Shown: positions 17,086 to 27,000 of the stretch, piece after piece
Numbering within the stretch: the first letter of the stretch is position 1
Layout: every line of letters starts with the position of its first letter
DNA from: Bacteroidaceae bacterium
Lineage (GTDB): Bacteria; Bacteroidota; Bacteroidia; Bacteroidales; Bacteroidaceae
Reading direction: 5' to 3'
Length of the DNA: 48,133 nt
Assembly: GCA_024683455.1 (NCBI GenBank)
Contig: JAIKYE010000080.1
Location: 1 to 48,133 of the forward strand
Translations under genes and position numbers: made by a program
Notes under the pieces: generated by a model
Databases searched by the model: none
What the model saw: only the letters and a program-made list of their open reading frames with translations
Told to the model about the DNA's origin: nothing

Positions 17086-20010
17086 CTAAAACCTTCCACC
17101 TCTGAAGTCGCTGCCTCTGCGGTCATTACCTCTCATCGGACGGTATCCTCCTCTTCTATCGCCTCCGCGTCCTCCTCTTCCTCCAAACTTGCCGAATCTT
17201 AGGTTGGCCGAGAACATCACGTAGCTATGTACCATCTCTGTTTGTGTATCTGTTCTGCTGGTTGCCGAAACAGAGCGGTTGATATCGTCACGTTGCCCTA
17301 GGATATCCACGGCTCTAAGTGATAGGGTAAGGATTCTATGTGGGAGCATACGTTGGCTGATGCTGACATTCCATATTAGTCTGTTGGTATTCATGTTGTC
17401 GTCAGAATAGCCGCGCCGGCAGTTCTCGTTTATTTCCGATGACAGGGTCATATCCCATGGTGTCTTAATGACAAATGAACCTCCGAACGAGAAATCGTGA
17501 TGGTCCAGATTCGAGGCAGTTGCATTGGTGCTACGGTTCAGGCTATAGCCGAAGTTACCGTTGATATGGGCGTTCACACTCCAGCGGTTCTCCCAGTCGC
17601 GTCGGTATGTCAGTCGTAAACGCTGTCTGAAGTTACCGCTACGGGTAGTGTTTTCCACTGTTGTGGCATCCTTGCTTCTGTATAGGAACCCCACGGCGTT
17701 AGTATAGTTGGCCGATGTTCCTGAGCTAATATGCCAATGCTTTTGAGCATCCAGTGCGGTATTGAAGTTGAAGTTGGCCGATGCATTCCAGTTGCCATTC
17801 ACGTTTACGGGCATCGTGGTACGTCCGCCGGTTGTCTCGTTATATTCTGTACGGTTGGTGGTGCTGTTCTGAGTTGTTCTGAATTGCAAGTTTAGTGCCG
17901 ATGTCCGTTGGTATTCTATCACACTTCTGCGGTAGTCCAGATTAAAGCTTTGTGTAAACGACGGTTTCAGTGTGGCGTTACCGATGCGGATGTTTAGGGG
18001 GTTGGCATCCGACAGGGTGTCCGGAATCATATCCGTCATATTGGGTTGTCCGGTGCTAGCATTGTATCGGGCTTCAAGTTGTTCTTGTCTGCTGAACTTG
18101 TAGCGGAAGAACAGGGTAGGGGCGATGTTGGCTACCGTTCGGGTCAGTATGGTATCTATACGCCCCTTCTGGTAATCAATCTTGCTTACTTGGGGACGTA
18201 TGTTACCACCGATGGAGAACTCGTAGCGTGTTCTGTTAATACGGAGCTGTAACCTTACGTTGTGATTGTGGTAGTAGTTCTTTGTATAGTTGCACTGTTG
18301 TTTATCCCGGACAGTATAAGGCGAGTAATAGAAATCTGTGTAATTCCATTCATTCACTCCCAGTATTTCGTTATAGGGGTCGAAGATTGACCTTACCTCT
18401 CGGCTGTTGTCCCTGTAGTTATAGCTGTAGTCATAATGCAGTTGCAGATAGGTCTGAAAGGCGATAGGCTCACTATAGCTGATGCCTGCATTTACGTTGA
18501 AGTTCTTCTGTGGGTTCTCGTTGTATTGTACCTTATGGTAAATACTGTCGCTTCCGTCATGAGCCAGAATCTGGTAATAATCGGTAAGGCTGTAGTTGGT
18601 GCTCTCCCCCTTGCTGCTCCCATAGCCTCCGCTCATGTTCAGGGTAATGTTTCTTCCTGGTTTCGTCAGTCGTTTGTTTACCTGAATCGATGCCGAGGCA
18701 TTGATGTTATTCGATGAACTGACGCTCGATCCCCTGCGGTGGTTCACACCAATGATGTCGCTGAGCTGCTTGTAATCTGCCAGTGGGTCTTTTGTATAAT
18801 CGTAGGGATTGTCGCAGAAGGCGGCCGACTCATTGTCGTTCTCATTGTTGCTGTGGGCATAGCTGAATCCGGGGCGGAACAATATGTTCCAAGTCGAGTC
18901 TGGCCGCCATTCCACTCTGTATTGAAAGTTCAGGTTCTTGTTGTTCCCGCTGCTCCAATTATGGCTATTGGTATAGGCCGAGTTTTTGATCTCAAAATTT
19001 TGGCTATTGCTGAAACTTTCGTTGCTCTGTTCTCTAAAGTTGCCATTTATGCTACCGTTCAGTTCTATCACCTTGTTTTGCCAGTTCATGGTGGCACCCA
19101 CGTTTTGGTTGTCCGTCATACCGTTGCCATTGGTATTGTTGCCGTTACCTATTAGGCCAAACTTCTGGTCTCCTATGAACCGGCTAAGGTTCAGTCTTCC
19201 GTTGTAACGATCTTTTGTTCCGTAGGCACCGTCCAAATGACCGAAGAATCCTCGTTTCCTGTTTTTTTTGATAGCAAGGTCCAGTACGGTTTTCTCCTCT
19301 CCGTCATCTATCCCAGTGATTCGGGCGCGGTCGCTTTTCTTGTCATAGGCTTTCACCTTGTCCACAATTTCCGCCGGCAGGTTTTGCAACACCATATTAC
19401 GGTTATTTCCAAAAAACTCCTTCCCGTCCACCAAAATCTGGCTGATATTCTTTCCGTTGAAGGTGTAGCTCCCGTCTTCCTCCTCTACTATGCCTGGCAG
19501 TTTCTTTATCAGCTCCTCTACCATGGCGCCGTCTTCCAGCTTGAAGGCATCCGCATTATACATCACAGTGTCGTCCACCACGGTCAGTTCGGCCAGTTTC
19601 CCTTCTATCACAGCCTCTTTTAGTGTAGTGAAGGCCTCGCGCATCATAATATCGCTGACTTTGTAGTTGCCGCTTCTGTTTGGAAGGGTGACGCTGAAAG
19701 TCTGATCCTTGTATCCTATATATTGAACCTTGATAGTATATTTTCCTGCGCGGATGGAAGGAAGCAGAAATCGCCCATTCTCACCCGTCAGTGCTCCTGT
19801 TATCATCGAATCCTTGTCATTAAACAATTTTACGGCAGCACCCTCCATAGGAGTCAGTGTTTGGTTTTCAAAAACTATACCACGCACATTCAAGAGGGCT
19901 ATGCCGCTATTGTTCTTTGATGGGACAATAGCCTGTTGGGCTGTTGCTCTGTAAAATGGAAAGCAGATCAACACCCCAAATGCTAAAATAAAGGATAATA
20001 ACCTTTGCAT
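17086..20010 (-). CDS. Outer-membrane beta-barrel protein (CarboxypepD_reg + OMP_b-brl_3 type) with RGG tail
   Basis: This 974-residue protein resembles a TonB-dependent receptor. The signal peptide MQRLLSFILAFGVLICFPF ends near ATAQQ. A carboxypeptidase-regulatory-like domain follows (VRGIVFENQTLTPMEGAAVKL to about residue 115). Then comes a plug-like segment (VEELIKKLPGIVEEEDG, ISQILVDGKEFFGNN) and a long series of alternating aromatic beta strands forming a barrel. The probable last strand is YVMFSANLRFGKF. After it the protein continues for about 35 residues of RGG/GGR repeats, which is unusual for a barrel, although it still ends in Phe. It has no SusD partner nearby, so the ligand is unknown. 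It stands alone, convergent with atpK and divergent from rpsO. Confidence 0.88.
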   Translation of the reverse strand: MQRLLSFILAFGVLICFPFYRATAQQAIVPSKNNSGIALLNVRGIVFENQTLTPMEGAAVKLFNDKDSMITGALTGENGRFLLPSIRAGKYTIKVQYIGYKDQTFSVTLPNRSGNYKVSDIMMREAFTTLKEAVIEGKLAELTVVDDTVMYNADAFKLEDGAMVEELIKKLPGIVEEEDGSYTFNGKNISQILVDGKEFFGNNRNMVLQNLPAEIVDKVKAYDKKSDRARITGIDDGEEKTVLDLAIKKNRKRGFFGHLDGAYGTKDRYNGRLNLSRFIGDQKFGLIGNGNNTNGNGMTDNQNVGATMNWQNKVIELNGSINGNFREQSNESFSNSQNFEIKNSAYTNSHNWSSGNNKNLNFQYRVEWRPDSTWNILFRPGFSYAHSNNENDNESAAFCDNPYDYTKDPLADYKQLSDIIGVNHRRGSSVSSSNNINASASIQVNKRLTKPGRNITLNMSGGYGSSKGESTNYSLTDYYQILAHDGSDSIYHKVQYNENPQKNFNVNAGISYSEPIAFQTYLQLHYDYSYNYRDNSREVRSIFDPYNEILGVNEWNYTDFYYSPYTVRDKQQCNYTKNYYHNHNVRLQLRINRTRYEFSIGGNIRPQVSKIDYQKGRIDTILTRTVANIAPTLFFRYKFSRQEQLEARYNASTGQPNMTDMIPDTLSDANPLNIRIGNATLKPSFTQSFNLDYRRSVIEYQRTSALNLQFRTTQNSTTNRTEYNETTGGRTTMPVNVNGNWNASANFNFNTALDAQKHWHISSGTSANYTNAVGFLYRSKDATTVENTTRSGNFRQRLRLTYRRDWENRWSVNAHINGNFGYSLNRSTNATASNLDHHDFSFGGSFVIKTPWDMTLSSEINENCRRGYSDDNMNTNRLIWNVSISQRMLPHRILTLSLRAVDILGQRDDINRSVSATSRTDTQTEMVHSYVMFSANLRFGKFGGRGGRGGDRRGGYRPMRGNDRRGSDFRGGRF

Positions 20011-20063
20011 ACAATAATAAGATGCTATTTCATGTCAAAGGTTTAAAGGACATATATATTATT

Positions 20064-20170
20064 GTTTATCTCTCGCTTATTCGTGTCTTTGAAACTCTGT
20101 TTCGAAAATACTTCTGCTCGGATAAACGAAAAAAATGTATCTTTTTCTTTGTTTATCTCTCGCTTATTCG
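20064..20170. repeat. Duplicated promoter segment upstream of rpsO
   Basis: The 20 bases at 20064-20083 recur exactly at 20151-20170 (GTTTATCTCTCGCTTATTCG). Each copy is followed by TGTCTTTG or TATCTTTG respectively. The second copy is the working -7 box; the first has TG in place of TA and is probably a decayed copy. Confidence 0.8.
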
Positions 20171-20178
20171 TATCTTTG
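20148..20178 (+). promoter_or_regulatory. Promoter of rpsO
   Basis: TTTG (20148-20151), 19 bases, TATCTTTG (20171-20178) matches the Bacteroidetes promoter consensus exactly. The predicted leader to the rpsO ATG is about 70 bases. Confidence 0.85.
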
Positions 20179-20253
20179 CACCCGCATTTGCGAGATAGTG
20201 CCATAGAGAGGTTGCTACTCGACAAACAAGTTTAACTAAATAAAGATACAATT

Positions 20254-20523
20254 ATGTATTTGGATTCAGCAAAAAAAGAAGAGATCTTCGGCAAGTTTGG
20301 TAAGGGTACTACCGATACAGGTAGCGCTGAGAGCCAGATTGCTTTGTTTTCATTCCGTATCAGCCATCTGACTGAGCACATGAAGCAGAACCGCAAGGAC
20401 CACAGCACAGAGCGCGCTCTGACGGGTCTCGTAGGTAAGCGTCGCGCACTTCTTAACTACTTGAAGTCACGCGACATCAACCGCTACCGTGCTATCGTCA
20501 AGGCTCTGGGTCTGCGTAAGTAA
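20254..20523 (+). CDS. rpsO: 30S ribosomal protein S15
   Basis: This 89-residue primary 16S rRNA-binding protein of the 30S platform has the conserved core TGSAESQIALFSFRISHLTEHMK, then HSTERALTGLVGKRRALLNYLKSRD and a C-terminal YRAIVKALGLRK. The length is exactly that of bacterial S15. It has its own consensus promoter and a hairpin terminator, so it is a single-gene unit. Confidence 0.98.
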   Translation: MYLDSAKKEEIFGKFGKGTTDTGSAESQIALFSFRISHLTEHMKQNRKDHSTERALTGLVGKRRALLNYLKSRDINRYRAIVKALGLRK

Positions 20524-20552
20524 ATCACGCAGCTCCGCTGAAGAAAGGCTAA

Positions 20553-20597
20553 ACAAGGCTGCAAACCCAATGGGGAATGCAGCCTTTCTTCTTTTCT
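20553..20597 (+). terminator. Terminator after rpsO
   Basis: AAGGCTGCA (20555-20563) pairs with TGCAGCCTT (20578-20586), with further pairing of CCC/GGG inside, followed by a T-rich tail TCTTCTTTTC. Confidence 0.8.
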
Positions 20598-20607
20598 AAC
20601 TAAATTT

Positions 20608-21105
20608 GAAGTTAAATAAGAAGTAAAATCGGAAGTTAAAATGGGAGTTAAAAAGGACAATAGTCATTCGTTCATGGATCTGGAGTGCAGGAAACAGGCG
20701 CACGAATTCGTAAAAGCCGTTTATATGGTAACAAAACTTTTTCCCGAAGACGAAAGCTACGGACTTACATCGCAGTTCCGGCGAGCAGCGGTTTCAATTG
20801 CTGCTAACATCTGTGAAGGTTACCGTAAACTGAGTCGTGCCGACAAACTTCGCTTTTTTAACATTGCCCAAGGATCGTTAGAAGAATGCCGTTATTATAT
20901 AATATTGTCACGTGATATTGAATATATAGACCAAATATCATACGAAAATCTTGAGTATCTTATCAATGGAACGAGTTGGAAACTCAATAGATATGCCGAG
21001 GCTATTAGCCAGAACAAAGGTGTTTCTGATGATTAAACTAACGTCCAATTTAACTTCCCAATTTAACTCCCTTTTATAACTCCCATTCTAACTCCTCTAT
21101 AAAAA
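20608..21105. repeat. Complementary GAAGTTAAA/TTTAACTTC arrays flanking the four-helix-bundle gene
   Basis: The left flank (20608-20652) holds units such as GGAAGTTAAAATGGGAGTTA. The right flank (21038-21095) holds the reverse-complement units TTTAACTTCC and TTTAACTCCC. The two flanks could pair and enclose the whole gene in a stem, as in S23-type intervening sequences of 23S rRNA genes. Confidence 0.65.
20641..21036 (+). CDS. Four-helix-bundle protein (S23/IVS-encoded type)
   Basis: This 131-residue protein belongs to the four helix bundle family first known from intervening sequences in 23S rRNA genes. Its core is QAHEFVKAVYMVTKLFPEDESYGLTSQFRRAAVSIAANICEGYRKLS, with the hallmark QFRRAAVSIAANIAEG-like segment, then LEECRYYIILS. 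The cellular role of the family is not established. The ATG at 20641 lies inside the left flanking repeat. A second Met at 20674 (MDLECRKQAHEF) is an alternative start and would leave the repeat out of the protein. No ribosomal RNA is present here, so this is an orphan copy between rpsO and a membrane-protein gene. Confidence 0.88.
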   Translation: MGVKKDNSHSFMDLECRKQAHEFVKAVYMVTKLFPEDESYGLTSQFRRAAVSIAANICEGYRKLSRADKLRFFNIAQGSLEECRYYIILSRDIEYIDQISYENLEYLINGTSWKLNRYAEAISQNKGVSDD

Positions 21106-21107
21106 AC

Positions 21108-23627
21108 ATGAAATCTCTAAAATCTTTTCTCCCCGATGCTTTGGCCATCCTTTTCTTTGTGGCCATTAGTATGATTTATTTCTTGGGTCCTATTCGTGAT
21201 GGTAAGGTGCTGGCTGGTCAGGACCATGATGCGGCCATTGGCAGCGGTATAGAAATGGAGCAGTATCGTGCTACCCATAATGGTGAACGTACCCGTTGGA
21301 CCAATACGCTTTTTAGTGGTATGCCCACCTATCAGATGAGTCCCAGCTACTCCAGTACCGATAAGCTGAGTACCCTTGAGGGTCTCTACCGTTTAGGATT
21401 GCCCACAGAGGCTTCATATGTCTTTATGATGTTGTTGGGCTTTTATATTCTGATGCGTGCCTTTAACTTCCGTGTGTGGATGGCAGCCTTGGGTGCTATC
21501 TTGTGGGCATTCAGCAGTTATTACTTTATCATTATTCAGGCTGGTCATATCTGGAAATTGCTGACTCTCTGCTTCATCCCGCCTACCATAGCTGGTATGG
21601 TGTTGTGCTACAGAGGCAAGTATATGCTGGGCGTAGTGTTAACAGGTATCTTCACAGCTTTGCAGATTCTGAGCAACCATGTTCAGATGAGCTATTACTT
21701 CCTCATTGTGATGGGATTTATGAGTTTGGCTTACCTTATCGATGCCATCCGTCAGAAGACTCTCAAGCAGTGGTTCCGTGCAACAGCCTGCTTTGCCATT
21801 GGCGGCATTCTGGGTGTGTGCATCAACCTGAGCAACCTCTATCACACATGGGAATACAGCAAGGAGAGCATGCGTGGCAAAAGTGAACTGACGCAGAAGA
21901 CTAAAGACCCCGCTGACCAGACCAGTGGTGGTTTGGAGCGCAGTTACATCACGGCTTGGAGCTATGGTATTGGAGAGACCTGGACCTTGTTGGTGCCCAA
22001 CACCAAGGGTGGAGCCAGTGTTCCATTGGCAGCCAATGAAGAAGCTATGAAGCATGCTGATAATCAGTTCATGAGCGTTTACCGTCAGTTGGGCCAGTAC
22101 TGGGGCGAGCAGCCCGGTACCAGCGGTCCTGTATATGTAGGTGCCTTTGTGCTTTTCCTCTTTTTACTTGGCCTGTTTATTGTTAAGGGGCCCATGAAGT
22201 GGTGTCTTTTGGCTGCTACTATTCTCAGCATACTGCTTTCATGGGGTAAGAATTTTATGCCCTTCACCGATTTCTTCCTAGATTACATACCTATGTATGA
22301 TAAGTTCCGTACCGTTGCCAGCATTTTGGTTATTGCGGAATTCACCATTCCTCTTCTTGCCATGCTTGCCCTCAAGCAGATAATTGAAGATAAAGAGAAC
22401 AACGTAAAAGTTTCAGTTTTCAATTTCCAATATTCAATTCCGTTCTTGTTAACGGCAGGTATGTGTTTCCTGTTCTGGCTGATGCCCAGTGCCTTCTTTG
22501 GTAACTACGTCTCTACCCAGGAGATGATGGGCTTGCAGGGTTTGACGCAAAATGGTGTTCCTCAGACCGTGGTGGCACAGTTGATAGATAACCTCACAGA
22601 GATGCGTCAGGCTATGTTTACAGCCGATGCTATGCGTAGCTTCATTGTCATTGTAGTAGGTACCTTGATTCTGCTTGTATACCGTTGGGGTAAGATAAAG
22701 ACCGTTCCTATGGTAGCCTGCGTCATTGTGCTCTGCCTGGCAGATATGTGGGGCATCAACAAGCGCTACCTTAACGACAACATGTTCGTCACACCACGCA
22801 GCAAGGCTCAGGCCTTCCCGCCCAGTCAGGCAGATGAGCTCATTCTGCAGGATCCTGCCAAGTACTATCGTGTGCTGAACTTGACGGTGAGCACCTTTAA
22901 TGATAATACTACCTCTTATTACCACAAAAGCATTGGCGGTTACCATGCAGCTAAGCTACGTCGTTATCAAGAACTGATTGAAGAGCACATCTCAACTGAG
23001 GCACGCGCCTTGCAGCAGGCTGCCATTCAGACCAGCGGAATGCTAGAGACTATCAATGGAGACAGCCTGTACCCGGTGCTCAATATGCTTAATATGAAAT
23101 ATGTCATCCTGCCTCTGAAGGATAATGGCAAACTGCCCATCATGAATCCTTGGGCCAATGGCAACGCTTGGTTTGTTAATAAGGTGCTGTATGTTGATGA
23201 TGCCGATGCAGAGATTGCCGCCCTGCATGGTTTGGCTACCAAGCAGGTAGCTGTAGTAGACAAGAAATTCCAAGAGGTGCTGGGTAATGAGACACTGCAG
23301 TCTGATAGTACCGCTAAGGTAACGCTTACAGAATATGAAGCCAACCGCCTTGGTTATGAAGTGAACTCTCAGAAGGGTGGTGTAGTGGTCTTCAGTGAGA
23401 TTTATTATCCTGGTTGGACTTGCACCATTGATGGTCAGGATGCACAGATTGCCCGTGCTGACTATGTTCTACGAGCCATCCGTATTCCTGCTGGCAAGCA
23501 CACTGTTGTCATGACCTTTGACCCTCAAACAGTTCACCTTACAGAGGCTATTGCTTATGGTGCTTTAGCCATCTTAGCGTTGTTGCTAATAGTGTTTATT
23601 GCTTTGGAAATAAAGGAAAGGAAGTAA
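21108..23627 (+). CDS. YfhO family membrane protein
   Basis: This 839-residue protein has about 12-14 membrane helices and a C-terminal extracytoplasmic domain of about 250 residues. The start (FLPDALAILFFVAISMIYFLGPIRDGKVLAGQD) and the segment WTNTLFSGMPTYQM are typical of YfhO proteins of Bacteroidetes. These resemble GT-C glycosyltransferases, and Gram-positive YfhO works in cell-envelope glycosylation. The substrate here is unknown. The C-terminal part (YYPGWTCTIDGQDAQIARADYVLRAIRIPAGKH) is the usual beta-rich domain, with a final membrane helix. Bases 22404-22436 look like a dispersed TTTTCAATTT-type repeat in a loop. The gene seems to stand alone. Confidence 0.9.
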   Translation: MKSLKSFLPDALAILFFVAISMIYFLGPIRDGKVLAGQDHDAAIGSGIEMEQYRATHNGERTRWTNTLFSGMPTYQMSPSYSSTDKLSTLEGLYRLGLPTEASYVFMMLLGFYILMRAFNFRVWMAALGAILWAFSSYYFIIIQAGHIWKLLTLCFIPPTIAGMVLCYRGKYMLGVVLTGIFTALQILSNHVQMSYYFLIVMGFMSLAYLIDAIRQKTLKQWFRATACFAIGGILGVCINLSNLYHTWEYSKESMRGKSELTQKTKDPADQTSGGLERSYITAWSYGIGETWTLLVPNTKGGASVPLAANEEAMKHADNQFMSVYRQLGQYWGEQPGTSGPVYVGAFVLFLFLLGLFIVKGPMKWCLLAATILSILLSWGKNFMPFTDFFLDYIPMYDKFRTVASILVIAEFTIPLLAMLALKQIIEDKENNVKVSVFNFQYSIPFLLTAGMCFLFWLMPSAFFGNYVSTQEMMGLQGLTQNGVPQTVVAQLIDNLTEMRQAMFTADAMRSFIVIVVGTLILLVYRWGKIKTVPMVACVIVLCLADMWGINKRYLNDNMFVTPRSKAQAFPPSQADELILQDPAKYYRVLNLTVSTFNDNTTSYYHKSIGGYHAAKLRRYQELIEEHISTEARALQQAAIQTSGMLETINGDSLYPVLNMLNMKYVILPLKDNGKLPIMNPWANGNAWFVNKVLYVDDADAEIAALHGLATKQVAVVDKKFQEVLGNETLQSDSTAKVTLTEYEANRLGYEVNSQKGGVVVFSEIYYPGWTCTIDGQDAQIARADYVLRAIRIPAGKHTVVMTFDPQTVHLTEAIAYGALAILALLLIVFIALEIKERK

Positions 23628-24013
23628 AGTTCTTTTCGGAAAGAACCAAAAGACATACGCTCATTTCTTTTCAAAAAGAAACTGAACCAAAAGAAAATTC
23701 TACTTTTCCCAAACCCCTTTCTACATATAAAGGGGTTTAATTGACTGCAGCAGCATACGCCGCCTACGTCAAAGTTTTGGTATGGCTCACAAGCTTTCGC
23801 CCTACGGGTATTAAAAGAAATAAAACATTCCGCACGAATGGGTCTTTAGAGGCAGACAATTTCTGGGAATCTATCAGAATAAAATGGTGTTTGAGCATAG
23901 TGAGTTCCATTTTATGATTCCCAGAAACTGTTTGCCGACCCATGAGCTCAGGACGTTTTTGGCTTCTTCTTTTGTTTCTTTTCATTCTTTCCCACGGAAG
24001 AAGAAAAGATAAA
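23628..24013. repeat. Gene-free convergent region with hairpins and a long palindrome
   Basis: No credible gene is seen in these 386 bases between two convergent genes. There is a small stem GTTCTTTTCGGAAAGAAC at 23630-23647 and a perfect 10-base stem at 23711-23720/23729-23738 (AAACCCCTTT/AAAGGGGTTT). A 37-base imperfect inverted repeat spans 23838-23943. The flanks are rich in AAAGAAACC/GGTTTCTTT-like text. It may end transcripts from both sides. Confidence 0.7.
23838..23943. repeat. Long imperfect inverted repeat
   Basis: The right arm, reverse-complemented, matches the left arm at about 35 of 37 positions (ATGGGTC, then GGCA-ACA-TTTCTGGGAATC, then ATAAAATGG). The left arm also carries two extra blocks of about 6-7 bases. 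The loop is about 20 bases. The compensating arms suggest a structured RNA or a small mobile-element remnant. Confidence 0.8.
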
Positions 24014-27000
24014 TTAATTTCCGACTGTTACCTCAGTATCCTTCTTCACTACGCCAGCATCACCGCCACCGAAGACGTTGCCCATAATAACGGCATTCTT
24101 CTTAAGAAGTACCTTTGTCCAGATAACGCTTGCAAAGTCTGCAAAGTTATTGTAGAGAGTTGGGTCTAAGGTCTCGCCACGGCTGGCACCATATACCTCA
24201 CCTCCATATTCTTTAACGAATATACTCTCGTCTGTTGAACCCACTGCACCGTCGATGGTAACAGAACAGAGCGACTGTTCCTTCGTTGCACACTCGGTTG
24301 TTCCGATAAGTGGAGGTCCTACGCTTGCCAGTGATCCGCCACCATAGACGTTACGGTAGATAACACCGCCAGTTTCACCGGTAATGCCGCTGTTAACGGT
24401 AACATTGGTGCTACGTGTGATAGAACCGGATGAACTGCTGAGTTTTTGAATTGGCTTGTTATTTTCGTCCTTGTTATTCGAATCATACGTTCCGATACCA
24501 GAACCGGCGCCATAGACATTACCTCGGTTCAGCCAGTGCATATCGTCGAGGTTGTCACCAATGATTGCTTTGTTGGCTGCGATGTATGGGATTCCTATCT
24601 CACCCTTGTTGATTGTCACATTGGTTTGGTAACGAACGTGTCCGTCCTGACCGCCGCCATATACAGAACCATAGATGGTGGGGCCTGTGGCTGCATCTGT
24701 ACTGCCAATGTTTACCTCCGTCTGGTTTACATAACCCAGGAAGAAGTCGGGGTTTTCTTCATAGGTGGGCATGCTCTCCTCTGTTGCAGATTGTCCGCGG
24801 CAACCGCCAAAGACGTTTCCTGTTGGCAGGTCGTCCTTATCGCAGACGGAAATCTTAGCCTTATCACTTGCACTTACCATATAACCCACCTTACCACCGG
24901 TAACGTTTACGGTTGCTATACCACTGTTCAGGAAGTGCCATGCATCATCGTGGATATCTTTATTCTCAGAATCTTTCGTTATTTCCCACAGCTTACCAGT
25001 GGTCTTTTCGCCATACCCGTTCGGGTAGTAGTTATCTGATCCGCCGGCGTAGTTACCCTTACCTACAGAGCCCAGGTTACCACCGCCATAGACGTTACGG
25101 ACAGAACCGCCCTTGATGTAGGCTGTTGCACTGGCTACGAATGGTGTATCGGACTTATCGTAAATGTTATAGACGTTACCTGTTGTTCCGGCAGCATAGA
25201 TATCCTTGTTTACCTTACCACCCAGCAAGGCTATATAGGTGCTGCCTAAAACATCTCCTGCGTTCGGTTGGTTGATGTCACCTAATCCGCCACCGTAGGC
25301 GTAGTTTACAACATTTGCTCCTTCGTGGATAATTACGTTGGTGTTGTATTTGTTTGTCTTTGCGGTACGGTCATCCATTTCTGCGGTTCTTGCCAAAGGA
25401 TTGCTGAGGTTGGTCTTGGTATTTGTTACGTATTTGTCGAAGGCTGCATCCGGAGTGTAGTAGGTGGTTGGCCCGCTGTTTGTGCTTTCAAATGTACCTA
25501 ACGTCCAGGCATCCTTCCACAGTTTATTCCAGTTCTTGATATCATCTTGGGAGTATAGCCTACGAATATGCTCTGGCAGCTGGCTAATATTGTCAACGTT
25601 TATGAATCCCTTCATATATGCCTCAATACTTTCGGCATTGAGTACCTGACCTAACTGACCGCCGCCATATACCTCATATACCTTAGCACCGGGCAGTAGG
25701 TTCACTTCGGTGTATTCCGACCAAGTGTACGTTCCATAGCCGGCACCATAGACGGTACCTAAATAGCCTTTCTCTTTGTTTGACCATACTGGCGATGAGA
25801 TGTTCACCTTGCTGTAGAGCGTACGACGTACGTTGTTGTTTCCGCCGTAGATACCGCCCGTTACAAGGGCATCCTCGCTGGCATAGTTGACGTTGGCATC
25901 ATATACATCACAGGGGGGCAAAGCATTCGTTCCGTATGAACCGCCAAAGATCTTACCAATCTTGATGGTAGAACCGGCAGGTACATTCACCTCGGTACGA
26001 CGGGTAACACCCTCGTTGTAGCTTCCACCATAGGCAGCAGCAATCTGTCCGCCCACCAAGTCTATGATGGCGGAGGCTTCTTCAAGTTCTTCGTCTGTAG
26101 CTGTTGCGGGATCTACATAATGGCTCATGCCCACACCATAGTAGTTACCGGCACCAAAGACCTCGGTGCTGGCAAAGTTCTCCATATTATCGGGTATATG
26201 TACATGCACGTAGCTATGTTCCTGCATGGCATCACCGTCACGTTGTCCAGAGGTACCTTCACCGGCACCAAACACACGGCGGACGCGGCTCTTGCTACTA
26301 TACGAAGTGTTATCCTTAGGACGGAAATTAACAACAGAGTTATGGATGTAAGGCTTCTGTGTTACATGAGAATATTTGGGATCTGAGTAATCGTAAGAAC
26401 CATAGCAGCCACCATAGACACCAGAAGCGATGCCCTGCAGATATTCTAGATAGGTGCTGGCTTTCAGATCAGTAAGAGGCCTGTAAGTTAGGTCATCTGG
26501 CTGGAACTTACTTCCGATGTCAAGGGAGCCCAGAATCCTTCCGCCCAAGTCACTTCCGCCATAAACATAGTCCCGGATATAGGGGAATCCGTCGTCGTAG
26601 CCTGGTGTTGCTTTATAATAATTCCAGGCTTTTCCTACGTATGTCTCGGAGTGCCCCAGTACGTCGGCATTACAGCCACCGGCAAAGGCATCGAAGATAC
26701 GTCCGTTACCCAGATACAGGTGGGTGTCGCCCATAACAGGACCTTCATAACCACCAGCATAGAGGAACTCGCTCTCTGCCATGTATATGGTTTTGTCTTC
26801 GGAACGGGTGGCACCGGCATGTTCACCATACAGGTTGATGGTGGTGCTGTAGTCGGGATTGTATTCGTAAAGTTTGCCGTTGAAGGTGTATCGTTTCGTA
26901 CTACTGTCGTAGGTTCCATCCGCCGCTGTAGATGTACCAATGGACTTGCCGATTACACCCTGCTCTCCACCGCCGAAGGATTGGAAGCTATAGCCTTTCT

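Noticed and set aside
20641..21036. Sign of a 23S rRNA gene because of the S23-type protein
   Set aside because: No rRNA sequence flanks the gene; this is an orphan copy.
22404..22436. Dispersed TTTTCAATTT-type repeat in the YfhO gene as a firm finding
   Set aside because: The match to a repeat family is only suggestive, and the residues (VSVFNFQYSI) could be an ordinary loop and helix start.
23764..24169. Short open frames at the convergent junction
   Set aside because: They run through the palindrome and AAAGAAACC-rich text, show no domain, and overlap the end of the giant gene.
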